This document shows positions 1 to 6,228 of a stretch of DNA of 10,605 nucleotides, one piece after another. The stretch's first letter is position 1. Each line of letters starts with the position of its first letter. Source of the DNA: Bacteroidota bacterium (lineage in GTDB: Bacteria; Bacteroidota; Bacteroidia; CAMBQF01); NCBI GenBank assembly GCA_027483285.1, contig JAIXUZ010000187.1:1-10605 (forward strand). Reading direction: 5' to 3'. The notes below the pieces were generated by a model that saw nothing but the letters and a program-made list of their open reading frames with translations, ran no database searches and was not told the DNA's origin. The translations under genes and the position numbers were made by a program.

Positions 1-305
1 CTGAAAGAACCTTGAGAATTTGCTGTAATACCTGAATATGGAGTAGCAATTAAATAGCAACTAATGTCTACAGCGTTGCAAGGGTCTGTATTATAAAGTT
101 CAATATACTCGTTGCCGTAGGTAGGGTTGGTACAATCTTTTAGCGATTGAAATTGAGCACTTGTTGCGTTGGTGCCGGGTTTAACATTTATTTCATTTAT
201 TAAAACCTGAGCATGTAAATGCCTGCTGCTTATTGTTAGAATTGATAGTAGAAATAGGGTTATGCATTTGAATTTTAAACTTCTACAACAAAAATCATTT
301 TCCAT
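1..305 (-). CDS. Secreted lamin-tail-domain protein, N-terminal part (runs off left edge)
   Basis: The minus-strand frame from the ATG at 305-303 is open to base 1, giving 101 codons with no stop, so only the N terminus is visible. Residues about 10-33 form a signal peptide: a basic KFK stretch, a hydrophobic core (CITLFLLSILTI), then LHAQ, with likely cleavage after HA. The mature start, VLINEINVKPG, followed by GNEYIELYNT and a VDISCYLIAT strand, is the typical opening of a lamin-tail domain (LTD, an immunoglobulin-like beta fold found in many exported Bacteroidota proteins). An in-frame stop lies about ten codons upstream and no other ATG occurs, which fixes the start. Such proteins are often large, multidomain and sometimes exported by type IX secretion; whether this one has a C-terminal sorting domain cannot be seen. 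The substrate or partner is unknown. Confidence 0.75.
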   Translation of the reverse strand, partial: MENDFCCRSLKFKCITLFLLSILTISSRHLHAQVLINEINVKPGTNATSAQFQSLKDCTNPTYGNEYIELYNTDPCNAVDISCYLIATPYSGITANSQGSF

Positions 306-353
306 AGTAATATATTGTAAGCCTGTGCTTTATATGCAAACTTGTAACAAACT

Positions 354-361
354 CAAATTTA
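354..361 (-). promoter_or_regulatory. Candidate -7 element for the lamin-tail protein gene
   Basis: The minus strand reads TAAATTTG, an exact match to the Bacteroidota -7 consensus TAnnTTTG. It would put the transcript start about 40 bases before the ATG at 305. No convincing TTG-type -33 element is seen at the expected distance, and the region is AT-rich, so a chance match is possible. Confidence 0.35.
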
Positions 362-627
362 GCTGTCAGCAGGGTTTGTTTATAATCTATTTTAATAATA
401 TTGTCCTATTCATAATTGTATGTTTTTATTGTGTTTTAAGTATTAATCAGCTGAATATTAGTATATTATGTATTTATAGTATACTGTCTTATGTATATTG
501 ATTGCACTGTTGTTTTTGTTTTTTCAATCAACTTAAACTATAGTTATGTTTGTAAAATATAGATAATCAGTAATATATGATTAAATAATGTATATATAAT
601 ACCAGTGTGTGTATTAAAATAATATAG

Positions 628-635
628 TAAATTTG
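628..635 (+). promoter_or_regulatory. Candidate -7 element for the 656-2047 gene
   Basis: TAAATTTG matches the Bacteroidota -7 consensus TAnnTTTG exactly and ends 20 bases before the ATG at 656, implying a 5' leader of roughly 15 bases. The -33 position has only a GTGTG stretch near 605-611, a weak match. Confidence 0.5.
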
Positions 636-655
636 AATAGGACAAAAATAGTTTT

Positions 656-2047
656 ATGATAGGTAAGAAGTTGTTTTATTTGCTGAATGAACTTAGCACC
701 GCAGAAAGGAGGCTTTTATTTAACAAAGCAAAATGGACTAATGATAAGCGATACGTATTATTTATAAGATTATTGGGTACTAAAGGCCAAAAAATGGATG
801 ATTTTAGTGCCAGTTTGGTTGAAATTGAGCTGGCTTTACAGGCTGATGAATTATCAAGCAAGGCGAAATATGATGATTTACGGAGGTTTACAAGTTTTTG
901 CACTAAAGAGGTTGAGGAGCTTAAAATTGCCCGATTTGTTGAAAGTGATAAAAGGCTTAGAAGCTATATTTTATGTAATGTGTATAAAGAGATTGAACCG
1001 AAAAATATTTTTGAGGGTTATTTAGACGATTTAAAAGAAACGTTGAAAGCCGGAAATGACTATTGGTTGAATGATTATTATTTGAGAAACAAATCGGCTA
1101 TAAAGCTAAGCTCTCAAACAGATAAAGACATACAGGAGTGGAAAGCTATTTTAATTGAGCAGAAGCAGGAGGTTGATAATTACTTAATGTATAAAACAGC
1201 CGTAATTACAGATAAAGTAGCATCCTTGTATTTAAACGACCCCGACTCTGTTACTGACCTTGGCGATAATTTTTTGAACAAGGCTGAAATAATAAGAATG
1301 GCCGATAAAGCCGGTAATAGTGAAGTTAAGGCAATTTTACTGGGGTGTTTAGCACAAATTAATTTTGAGGATAAATCAAAATTTAAAAAGTATACAGAGG
1401 AGGCTATGAAATTGGTTGAAAATTCGAAAGAGCCTTCATCTGTTTTAGTAAAACGTAAAATATTAATCGTTAATTTTTTACATGGGTTTCATTTTGGCTC
1501 ACGTGTAGATTATTTGTATACGGTTATTAATGAGATAATTTTGATCGATAAAAGTTTGAAAATAGAGGACAAAAGAAATTTGTTTTTCTTTTTTTTAATA
1601 CGGTTGCTTTTAAATGAAAAGGCAACTACACCAGCATCAATACCTGATGATTATAAGCTGTATTTTAAGGATGAACATATTGATTGGTTTTATCAGTTTT
1701 TAGTGGCTTTTAGTTTTTTTACCCAGGGTAAATATGCTCAATGTAAAAATGCTTTAATTGAAATATCACATTCGAAAAACACGTACATTACTGCATGGGC
1801 GCGATTGTTAGAAATAGCAACCTGCGTTAAATTATCTAACCATAGTTTAGCGGTTAATTACTTAAATAATGAACTTAAACGCCATTCTAACAAACAATCA
1901 AACCGGTTTTCGGCAAATTCAACAGTTCAGTTTTTAATTACAATGGCAAACCATTACGCTATTAGAGTACCTAAAAAATTAGTATCGAGCAAGTACAGCC
2001 AACAAGTAACGCCATTACATACCATTTTATTAAGCACAGTAAAGTAG
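656..2047 (+). CDS. Unknown soluble, probably alpha-helical protein (463 aa)
   Basis: I do not recognise a characterised function. The protein has no signal peptide and no membrane segment, so it is probably cytoplasmic. It is rich in Leu, Lys, Glu, Ile and Asn and reads as a succession of amphipathic helices. Examples are the N-terminal LFYLLNELSTAERRLL segment, a charged middle (residues about 60-130), and repeats-like helices around 205-260 and 340-420 that resemble a TPR-like solenoid. The N-terminal pattern of a helix and then a K-W/F-N motif recalls Bacteroidota hypothetical proteins of similar length, but this is from memory. The ATG at 656 follows a consensus -7 element at 628-635; there is no Shine-Dalgarno. 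Base composition is much poorer in GC than dnaN or dxs, with TTA, AAA and AAT codons dominating, which suggests recent acquisition or low expression. It stands alone: its left neighbour is divergent and its right neighbour convergent. Confidence 0.8.
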   Translation: MIGKKLFYLLNELSTAERRLLFNKAKWTNDKRYVLFIRLLGTKGQKMDDFSASLVEIELALQADELSSKAKYDDLRRFTSFCTKEVEELKIARFVESDKRLRSYILCNVYKEIEPKNIFEGYLDDLKETLKAGNDYWLNDYYLRNKSAIKLSSQTDKDIQEWKAILIEQKQEVDNYLMYKTAVITDKVASLYLNDPDSVTDLGDNFLNKAEIIRMADKAGNSEVKAILLGCLAQINFEDKSKFKKYTEEAMKLVENSKEPSSVLVKRKILIVNFLHGFHFGSRVDYLYTVINEIILIDKSLKIEDKRNLFFFFLIRLLLNEKATTPASIPDDYKLYFKDEHIDWFYQFLVAFSFFTQGKYAQCKNALIEISHSKNTYITAWARLLEIATCVKLSNHSLAVNYLNNELKRHSNKQSNRFSANSTVQFLITMANHYAIRVPKKLVSSKYSQQVTPLHTILLSTVK

Positions 2048-2069
2048 CGGTTGCTTTTTGCCTTATTAA

Positions 2070-2093
2070 TTCTATAAACTATAGTTTATAGAA
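2070..2093. repeat. Perfect 24-base AT-rich palindrome after the orphan gene
   Basis: The half-site TTCTATAAACTA is followed directly by its exact reverse complement. It begins 23 bases after the stop of the 656-2047 gene, in the 145-base gap before the convergent transporter gene. As RNA it could fold into a 10-bp stem with a TATA loop on either strand, so it may mark the 3' ends of both genes. However, there is almost no GC in the stem and only a poor U stretch follows (CTATTTTAAG). A protein-binding operator is the alternative, since the core TAAACTATAGTT also occurs at 534-545. Confidence 0.55.
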
Positions 2094-2192
2094 AGCTATT
2101 TTAAGTTTCTTCTTGCTAACCCCTTCCTCTGTTTACATATTTTTGGTTAATGGAGAGAAGACTGCTGAGTGAGAAGTGACATCAAAACTCAA

Positions 2193-2912
2193 TTAAACAT
2201 TCACCCCAAAAAGATAGCCAACTAATGCCGATAGTGCCATAGCTATGGTTCCCCACACGGTAATGCGGGCAATGGCTTTTTTTATGCTGGAGCCACCGGT
2301 TTTGGCAGCCGTTGTGCCTAGTATAATTAAGAAAATAATGGTAAAACCATAAATCCAATACTCCATACCCTTTATGGGTGCAAAAAGTATTACTAACAGG
2401 GGCAGTACGCCGCCAACGCTAAATGATGCACCTGATGCTAAGGCAGCCTGTATGGGGTTTGCCTGGGTAATTTCGTTAATGCCTAACTCATCGCGCATGT
2501 GGGCGGCCAGGGCGTCTTTTTCTGTCAGCTCAATAGCTACCTGCATGGCTGTTTCTTTTTTTAGCCCCCGCTTTTCGTATATCTGGGCCAAAATATGCAG
2601 CTCTTCTTCGGGCATTTCTGCAAGCTCCTTCATCTCCCTTTCAATGTCGGCCTTTTCGGTATCGGTTTGCGAGCTTACAGAAACATATTCGCCTGCTGCC
2701 ATTGATAATGCACCGGCTACCAGTCCGGCAACGGTGGCTAAAACAATAGGCTCTCTTGTGGTACTTGCTGCCGCTACCCCTACAGCAAGGCTTGATATGG
2801 AAATTATCCCATCGTTAGCCCCTAGCACAGCGGCCCTTAACCAATTACTGCGGTGTATATAATGGCTGTCTAAATAATTGTCTATTGTTACCTTATCGTT
2901 GTCCTGTTGCAT
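2193..2912 (-). CDS. VIT/CCC1-family divalent metal transporter
   Basis: This is a 239-residue integral membrane protein of the VIT family (vacuolar iron transporter, CCC1-like), which exports or sequesters Fe2+ or Mn2+. The family signature is clear: HRSNWLRAAVLGANDGI (residues 20-36) leads into membrane segment 1 (about 28-50). AGLVAGALSMAAGEYVSVSSQ (62-82) covers segment 2 and the conserved Met and Glu of the transport path. A Glu-rich cytoplasmic segment (about 83-150, with EREMKELAEMPEEEL and DALAAHMRDELGI) corresponds to the metal-binding domain. Three more segments follow (about 155-178, 185-203 and 213-236). The length is normal and the frame intact. The start is the ATG at 2912, which begins a hydrophilic N terminus typical of the family. 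I found no clear TAnnTTTG element upstream and no recognisable metal-responsive site. Substrate choice between iron and manganese cannot be decided from sequence. Confidence 0.9.
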   Translation of the reverse strand: MQQDNDKVTIDNYLDSHYIHRSNWLRAAVLGANDGIISISSLAVGVAAASTTREPIVLATVAGLVAGALSMAAGEYVSVSSQTDTEKADIEREMKELAEMPEEELHILAQIYEKRGLKKETAMQVAIELTEKDALAAHMRDELGINEITQANPIQAALASGASFSVGGVLPLLVILFAPIKGMEYWIYGFTIIFLIILGTTAAKTGGSSIKKAIARITVWGTIAMALSALVGYLFGVNV

Positions 2913-3041
2913 AAGGCTAATTTAGGGGGATATTTTAATAAATGATAGTTTTATTTAGTTACAATTTTTATAATTATAGAGTTGTAGATTTTATTCCGAT
3001 ACTACCTTAAAACTGTATTTTACCTAATAGCCACTATTGCA

Positions 3042-3049
3042 TACCTTTG
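3042..3049 (+). promoter_or_regulatory. Promoter -7 element of the DUF4340 gene
   Basis: TACCTTTG matches TAnnTTTG exactly and ends only 5 bases before the ATG at 3055. Because initiation normally occurs a few bases after this element, the transcript would be leaderless or nearly so. The -33 region has no good TTTG match. Confidence 0.55.
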
Positions 3050-3054
3050 CTTTT

Positions 3055-4071
3055 ATGAAAAGACCCGTTTGGATTGGACTTATAATTGTTTTACTGGCTG
3101 CTACTGCGGCTATAATATACTTTACCAAAGGCAAAGCCATGACCGATGAGGACTGGCGCAACTTTGCCGTTGAAGATACTGCCGCTATTACCAAAGTGTT
3201 TTTGGCTGATAAGTCGGGCAACAAAGTTACTGCCGTGCGCAAGAGTGCCAGCGAGTGGCTGGTTAATGATAAATATAACGCCCGTAAGGATGTAGTTAGG
3301 ATTTTGCTAAAAACCGTAAAGCTGGTACGCACTAAAAGCCGTGTGCCTAAAAATGCCCGCCAAAATGTGCTAAAGGCGCTATCTACCAATGGTATTAAGG
3401 TTGAGCTATATACTAAAGACGATAGCGACCCTGTTAAGGTATACTACGTGGGGTCTGAAACCCCATCGCAAGATGGTACTTACATGATGCAGGAGGGCAG
3501 CCCTGAGCCGTTTATTACTGAGATTCCAGGATTTGATGGCTACCTAACGCCGCGCTACCCAACCATAGAGGCTGCCTGGCGCGACCCGGCCCTGTTTCGC
3601 TACAAACCCGATGATATTGCGAAGATAAAACTGGAGTATGCTGAGTATCCCGCCGAGAGTTTTGAGGTGGTGAATAAGGGCAATACCAATGTGGAGATAA
3701 AAGACTTATCAGGCAAGGTGATGCCGAATGTTGACCGTATTATGGCCCAGAAGTATTTGGGTACGTATGGCAACCTTGTATTTGAAGATGAGGCCCGCAA
3801 CCTGAAGCCAGCCAAGGTAGATTCTATACTTAGCCAGGTACCTTTTGCCCGCCTAAGCATTGTTGAAACCGGCGGTAAGGTAGTAAGGCTGAGTTTTTTC
3901 CACATAAAAAACAGCAGGGAAGAGGATGATGAAAACGGCAAGCCTATACTATATAATCCCGACCGTTTCCACGCGCGGTTGAACGATGAGCGTAAGCTTT
4001 ATGTATTTCAATACTACGTTTGGGACAGGGCTTTGGTACCCATTTCATTCTTTGCCAAAGGCAGTAATTAA
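3055..4071 (+). CDS. DUF4340 domain protein, membrane-anchored (338 aa)
   Basis: One N-terminal membrane segment (residues 5-23, WIGLIIVLLAATAAIIYF) is followed by a periplasmic-type soluble region. The part after the anchor matches the DUF4340 pattern: DWRNFAVEDTAAITKVFLAD, then the SEWLVNDKYNARKD block (about 66-79), a helix RILLKTVKLVRTKSRVP, and a second beta-rich half with the SETPSQDGTYM turn (about 134-144). The biochemical role is not established; related proteins are often encoded beside GldF/GldG-type ABC transporters in Bacteroidota, but none lies in this window. I chose the ATG at 3055. A TTG six codons upstream (3037) would place the -7 promoter element inside the coding region and add a non-hydrophobic HTFAF leader. 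dnaN follows in the same direction after 73 bases that carry a T tract and its own promoter, so co-transcription is uncertain. Confidence 0.8.
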   Translation: MKRPVWIGLIIVLLAATAAIIYFTKGKAMTDEDWRNFAVEDTAAITKVFLADKSGNKVTAVRKSASEWLVNDKYNARKDVVRILLKTVKLVRTKSRVPKNARQNVLKALSTNGIKVELYTKDDSDPVKVYYVGSETPSQDGTYMMQEGSPEPFITEIPGFDGYLTPRYPTIEAAWRDPALFRYKPDDIAKIKLEYAEYPAESFEVVNKGNTNVEIKDLSGKVMPNVDRIMAQKYLGTYGNLVFEDEARNLKPAKVDSILSQVPFARLSIVETGGKVVRLSFFHIKNSREEDDENGKPILYNPDRFHARLNDERKLYVFQYYVWDRALVPISFFAKGSN

Positions 4072-4100
4072 CAATTGTTAGTATTTTTTTTTTTTTTTTT
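4067..4100 (+). terminator. Weak hairpin plus 17-T tract after the DUF4340 gene
   Basis: The perfect palindrome TAACAATTGTTA (4069-4080) overlaps the stop codon of the DUF4340 gene and can form a weak 4-6 bp stem with an AATT loop. It is followed by 17 consecutive T (4084-4100). The layout is that of an intrinsic terminator, but the stem is poor. The T run also covers the -33 area of the dnaN promoter, so it may serve initiation rather than termination. Confidence 0.35.
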
Positions 4101-4113
4101 AATGGCAATAAGC

Positions 4114-4121
4114 TATTTTTG
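4114..4121 (+). promoter_or_regulatory. dnaN promoter -7 element
   Basis: TATTTTTG matches TAnnTTTG and ends 23 bases before the dnaN ATG, giving a predicted leader of about 17-20 bases. The position where a -33 element should sit (about 4089-4095) lies within the uninterrupted 17-T tract. Confidence 0.55.
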
Positions 4122-4144
4122 CCATCTAAGCATAATTGTAAGCT

Positions 4145-5272
4145 ATGAACTTTATTGTATCGAGTACTACGCTATTAAAGCATTTACAACTTATAAGCGG
4201 CGTGTTGCAAAGCAGCACCACCCTGCCCATACTGGAAGATTTTTTGTTTGAACTGGGCAAAAATGAACTTACCGTACATGCTACCGACCTTGAAATAACC
4301 ATGAGCACCAAAATTGCCGGGGTTGAAAGCAAAACGTCGGGCAGCATTACTATACCTGCTAAACTGATTATCGACATTTTAAAAACCTTCCCCGAGCAGC
4401 CCCTTAGCTTTAATGTTAATGGAGAGAACAACTCGGTTGAGATATCGTCTGACTATGGTAAATACAAGGTTACAGGCCACGATGCTGCTGAGTTTCCTAA
4501 AATACCTAAGATAGAAAAAGGCAATAGCTTTACTGTTGACAGCTCTATACTGCACCGTGCGATAAGCAAAACCACGTTTGCCGCCGCTAACGATGATATC
4601 CGCCCTGTAATGTCGGGCGTATTGTTCCAGCTATCGGGCGACAATGTTACGTTTGTAGCTACTGATAGCCACAAGCTGGTGCGTTTTACCCGTACCGATA
4701 TTAAGCCGGGTAACGATGCATCATTCATTATGCCTAAAAAGCCGCTTAAGCTGCTTCAAAACATATTTGCATCTACCGATGCGCCTGTGCAGGTGGAGTA
4801 CAACAATACCAACGCGTACTTTCAAACAGAAAATATTACCCTTATTTGCCGCCTTATAGACGGTAAATACCCTAACTACGTAGCTGTAATACCATTTGAT
4901 AACCCAAACAAAATGGTTATCAGCAAGCAGGCGTTAATCAGCTCGCTTAAGCGTGTGGCTGTGTTTGCCAGCGCAAGTACTAACCAAATTAAGTTCTCTA
5001 TATCAGGCAGCGAGTTACAAATCTCTGCAGAGGATTTAGACTACTCAAACTCGGCAAACGAGCGCCTTACCTGCAGCTACGACGGTGAGGATTTGGTAAT
5101 TGCCTTTAACTCTAAATTCCTTATTGAGATATTGAACGGTATTGATACTGAAGATATTTTGGTAGAGATGAGCATGCCTAACCGCCCGGTAATTATACTT
5201 CCATCTAAAGAAGCATCAGACCCTGATGAGGATATGTTGATGCTGGTTATGCCGGTATTGGTAAATGCTTAA
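4145..5272 (+). CDS. dnaN: DNA polymerase III beta subunit (sliding clamp)
   Basis: DnaN forms the ring-shaped dimer that tethers the replicative polymerase and many repair factors to DNA. The 375-residue length is normal and the three clamp subdomains can be followed. Domain I begins MNFIVSSTTLLKHLQLISGVL and holds TLPILEDFLFE and ATDLEITM (46-53). Domain II begins near 128 and carries RPVMSGVLFQ (153-162) and VATDSHKLVRFTR (171-183). Domain III holds DGKYPNYVAVIP (239-250), FNSKFLIEIL (321-330), MPNRPVIILP (344-353) and the C-terminal LMLVMPV (365-371), which lines the partner-binding pocket. There is no Shine-Dalgarno, as usual in Bacteroidota. A -7 element lies at 4114-4121 and a strong intrinsic terminator begins 20 bases after the stop, so dnaN ends its own transcript. 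dnaA is not adjacent here. Base composition is close to 50% GC. Confidence 0.97.
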   Translation: MNFIVSSTTLLKHLQLISGVLQSSTTLPILEDFLFELGKNELTVHATDLEITMSTKIAGVESKTSGSITIPAKLIIDILKTFPEQPLSFNVNGENNSVEISSDYGKYKVTGHDAAEFPKIPKIEKGNSFTVDSSILHRAISKTTFAAANDDIRPVMSGVLFQLSGDNVTFVATDSHKLVRFTRTDIKPGNDASFIMPKKPLKLLQNIFASTDAPVQVEYNNTNAYFQTENITLICRLIDGKYPNYVAVIPFDNPNKMVISKQALISSLKRVAVFASASTNQIKFSISGSELQISAEDLDYSNSANERLTCSYDGEDLVIAFNSKFLIEILNGIDTEDILVEMSMPNRPVIILPSKEASDPDEDMLMLVMPVLVNA

Positions 5273-5291
5273 TTGGAAAGACTTATAAAAG

Positions 5292-5317
5292 AAAAAGGGG
5301 CTAAAAGCCCCTTTTTT
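5292..5317 (+). terminator. Intrinsic terminator of dnaN
   Basis: The GGGGC / GCCCC stem (5297-5301 with 5307-5311) has a TAAAA loop. It is extended by A5 on the left pairing with the T6 run on the right (5312-5317). It lies 20 bases after the dnaN stop. The flanking A and T runs make it potentially active on both strands. Confidence 0.9.
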
Positions 5318-5347
5318 AATGGTATTATATTTTTGATTAAAACATAT

Positions 5348-5377
5348 AAAAAACCCCGACCAGTTAAGTCAGGGTTT
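5348..5377 (-). terminator. Intrinsic terminator of the cold-shock gene
   Basis: On the minus strand AAACCCTGAC (5377-5368) pairs with GTCGGGGTTT (5360-5351), with one U-G wobble and a 7-base loop, followed by a T run (6 T, 5353-5348). It begins 25 bases after the stop of the cold-shock gene and lies back to back with the dnaN terminator. Confidence 0.85.
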
Positions 5378-5402
5378 CTTTTGGTTTAACGTTTTTTAAG
5401 CC

Positions 5403-5591
5403 TTAGATTTTTTTGATGTTGATAGCATTTAAGCCTTTTTGGCCTTGCTTAACCTCAAAAGATACACGGTCGCCTTTGGTTACAGGCTCTGATGCACCGC
5501 TAAAGTGAAAAAATATTTCTTCCTGTTCATCTGAAGAAATGAAACCAAAACCTTTGTCGGTTTTAAAAAATTTTACAACTCCTGTTTTCAT
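5403..5591 (-). CDS. Cold-shock domain protein (CspA family)
   Basis: This 62-residue protein consists of a single cold-shock domain, a five-stranded OB fold that binds single-stranded RNA and DNA. CspA-type proteins act as RNA chaperones or antiterminators in the cytoplasm. The start MKTGVVKFF is typical. RNP1 is KGFGFI (residues 13-18) and RNP2 is IFFHF (26-30), with aromatic residues F15, F17, F27, F28 and H29 in the nucleic-acid-binding positions. The final strand is GLNAINIKKI. I chose the ATG at 5591: the frame can be opened 27 codons further upstream, but that extension is Ile/Tyr/Leu-rich and absent from the family. The length is slightly below the usual 65-70 residues, with a shorter loop before the last strands. 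It is monocistronic, with its own terminator. Whether it is cold-induced or constitutive cannot be read from sequence. Confidence 0.95.
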   Translation of the reverse strand: MKTGVVKFFKTDKGFGFISSDEQEEIFFHFSGASEPVTKGDRVSFEVKQGQKGLNAINIKKI

Positions 5592-5634
5592 TAAAATAAA
5601 ATTTAAATATTGGTAATAGATTTTAATAAGCATA

Positions 5635-5662
5635 CAAAGAAACGAATATTTTATAAAACAAG
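5635..5662 (-). promoter_or_regulatory. Possible promoter of the cold-shock gene
   Basis: On the minus strand a CTTG (5662-5659) lies 16 bases before TTTCTTTG (5642-5635), a one-mismatch version of TAnnTTTG. This would give a leader of roughly 35-40 bases, AT-rich and without a Shine-Dalgarno. Spacing and sequence are both imperfect. Confidence 0.3.
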
Positions 5663-5682
5663 TTGCAGCCAATTAAAATATT

Positions 5683-5706
5683 AATTCATTGTTTAAACAA
5701 TGAATT
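5683..5706 (-). terminator. Perfect 24-base palindrome, probable 3' end of the TonB_C operon
   Basis: The half-site AATTCATTGTTT is followed directly by its exact reverse complement, 18 bases after the stop of the 5725-6228 gene. On the minus strand it folds as a 9-10 bp stem and is followed by AATATTTTAATT, a modest U-rich stretch. The stem has very little GC, so termination may be partial and could let transcripts run into the cold-shock gene. A dimeric-protein binding site is the alternative reading. Confidence 0.5.
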
Positions 5707-5724
5707 GGTTGGTAACAGGGCTGT

Positions 5725-6228
5725 TTAGCGCAGGGTAAACTTAAGTGGCAGGTTATATTGTACACGCACCGGTTTGCCAGCTTGCGTGCCAGAAACCCAT
5801 TTTGGCATAGATTTTACTACCCTTATAGATTCGCTACTTATTGCATTAGATGAGCTTTCGCATGGGTTTTCTTCGTCCGGTTTTAGCTTTTCACCTGGCT
5901 GCAAATCCTCACAGCCTTTAATAGCCCTTAAAATTCTTGGTTGTATTACATTGCCTTCTTCATCAACTATAAAGGTTATATACACAGTACCCTGGCAACC
6001 GCAGTCGCGGGCTACTTCAGGGTAGCGTACATTCTTGGCTAAAAATTTTAGCATAGCATCTTCCCCACCGGGGAATTCAGGCATTTGCTCAACAACAGTA
6101 AACACGGGAATGTCTTTCGCTTCTGCCGGTGGCGGTGGGGGCATAATAACATCATCATCTTTAATGGGCTGGGCATTAATCATTCCGCACAGGCAGAATA
6201 TGGACATAGTGGTAAGTAGTTTCTTCAT
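5725..6228 (-). CDS. Exported TonB_C-domain protein, second of a tandem pair
   Basis: This is a 167-residue protein with a signal peptide (MKKLLTTMSIFCLCGMINAQ, cleavage likely after INA). A short proline run follows (30-34), then a TonB C-terminal-like domain. The domain shows the hallmarks of Bacteroidota TonB_C proteins: MPEFPGGEDAMLKFLAKNVRYP (49-70), QGTVYITFIVDEEGNV (79-94), and IRVVKSMPKWVSGTQAGKPVRVQYNLPLKFTL (135-166). There is no membrane anchor, so it is unlikely to be a canonical energy transducer; the role is unknown. Four cysteines remain after cleavage: C76 and C78 form CxC just before the QG strand, and C106 and C123 lie in an extra loop (about 103-131) inside the domain. Its ATG overlaps the stop of the upstream paralogue in an ATGA tetranucleotide, implying translational coupling. 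A palindrome 18 bases after its stop probably ends the transcript. Confidence 0.85.
   Translation of the reverse strand: MKKLLTTMSIFCLCGMINAQPIKDDDVIMPPPPPAEAKDIPVFTVVEQMPEFPGGEDAMLKFLAKNVRYPEVARDCGCQGTVYITFIVDEEGNVIQPRILRAIKGCEDLQPGEKLKPDEENPCESSSNAISSESIRVVKSMPKWVSGTQAGKPVRVQYNLPLKFTLR

Larger units (their letters stand above)
306..655. other. AT-rich divergent intergenic region, no gene
   Basis: These 350 bases separate two divergent genes. I see no convincing coding region: the open frame on the plus strand here starts antisense to the secreted protein gene and encodes a Cys/Ile/Tyr-rich sequence unlike a real protein. The region holds one candidate promoter for each neighbour and the short palindrome AACTATAGTT at 536-545. 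That palindrome lies inside the 12-mer TAAACTATAGTT (534-545), which recurs beyond the other end of the plus-strand gene. No tRNA, hairpin terminator or riboswitch was recognised. Confidence 0.6.

Noticed and set aside
477..484. Short palindrome AGTATACT and nearby inverted TATA-rich repeats
   Set aside because: Such short AT-rich symmetries are expected by chance in this composition and nothing ties them to a gene.
262..501. 79-codon plus-strand open frame in the left intergenic region
   Set aside because: It starts antisense to the secreted lamin-tail gene, runs through AT-rich DNA, and encodes an Ile/Tyr/Cys-rich sequence with no family features.
1579..1586. Run of eight T inside the orphan gene as a programmed frameshift site
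   Set aside because: The frame is intact through it, the following frames offer no continuing product, and Phe-rich coding in a low-GC gene explains it.
2374..2862. 162-codon plus-strand open frame
   Set aside because: It lies entirely opposite the VIT transporter gene, whose family signature is unmistakable, and its Ser/Ala-rich sequence is a shadow of that gene.
3037..3054. TTG start for the DUF4340 protein
   Set aside because: It would put the -7 element TACCTTTG inside the coding region and adds no useful residues; the ATG at 3055 directly precedes the membrane anchor.
3600..3941. 113-codon minus-strand open frame
   Set aside because: It is opposite the DUF4340 gene, is Ser/Leu-rich, and has no promoter or family features.
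2146..4428. Repeated 14-mer GTTAATGGAGAGAA at 2146-2159 and 4415-4428
   Set aside because: One copy is inside dnaN codons and the other in an intergenic gap; a single shared 14-mer in 10 kb is within chance expectation, and no extended similarity flanks it.
5592..5672. 27-codon N-terminal extension of the cold-shock protein
   Set aside because: The added Ile/Tyr/Leu-rich residues are absent from CspA proteins, and the ATG at 5591 gives a canonical MKTGVVKFF start; the extension covers the leader and likely promoter.
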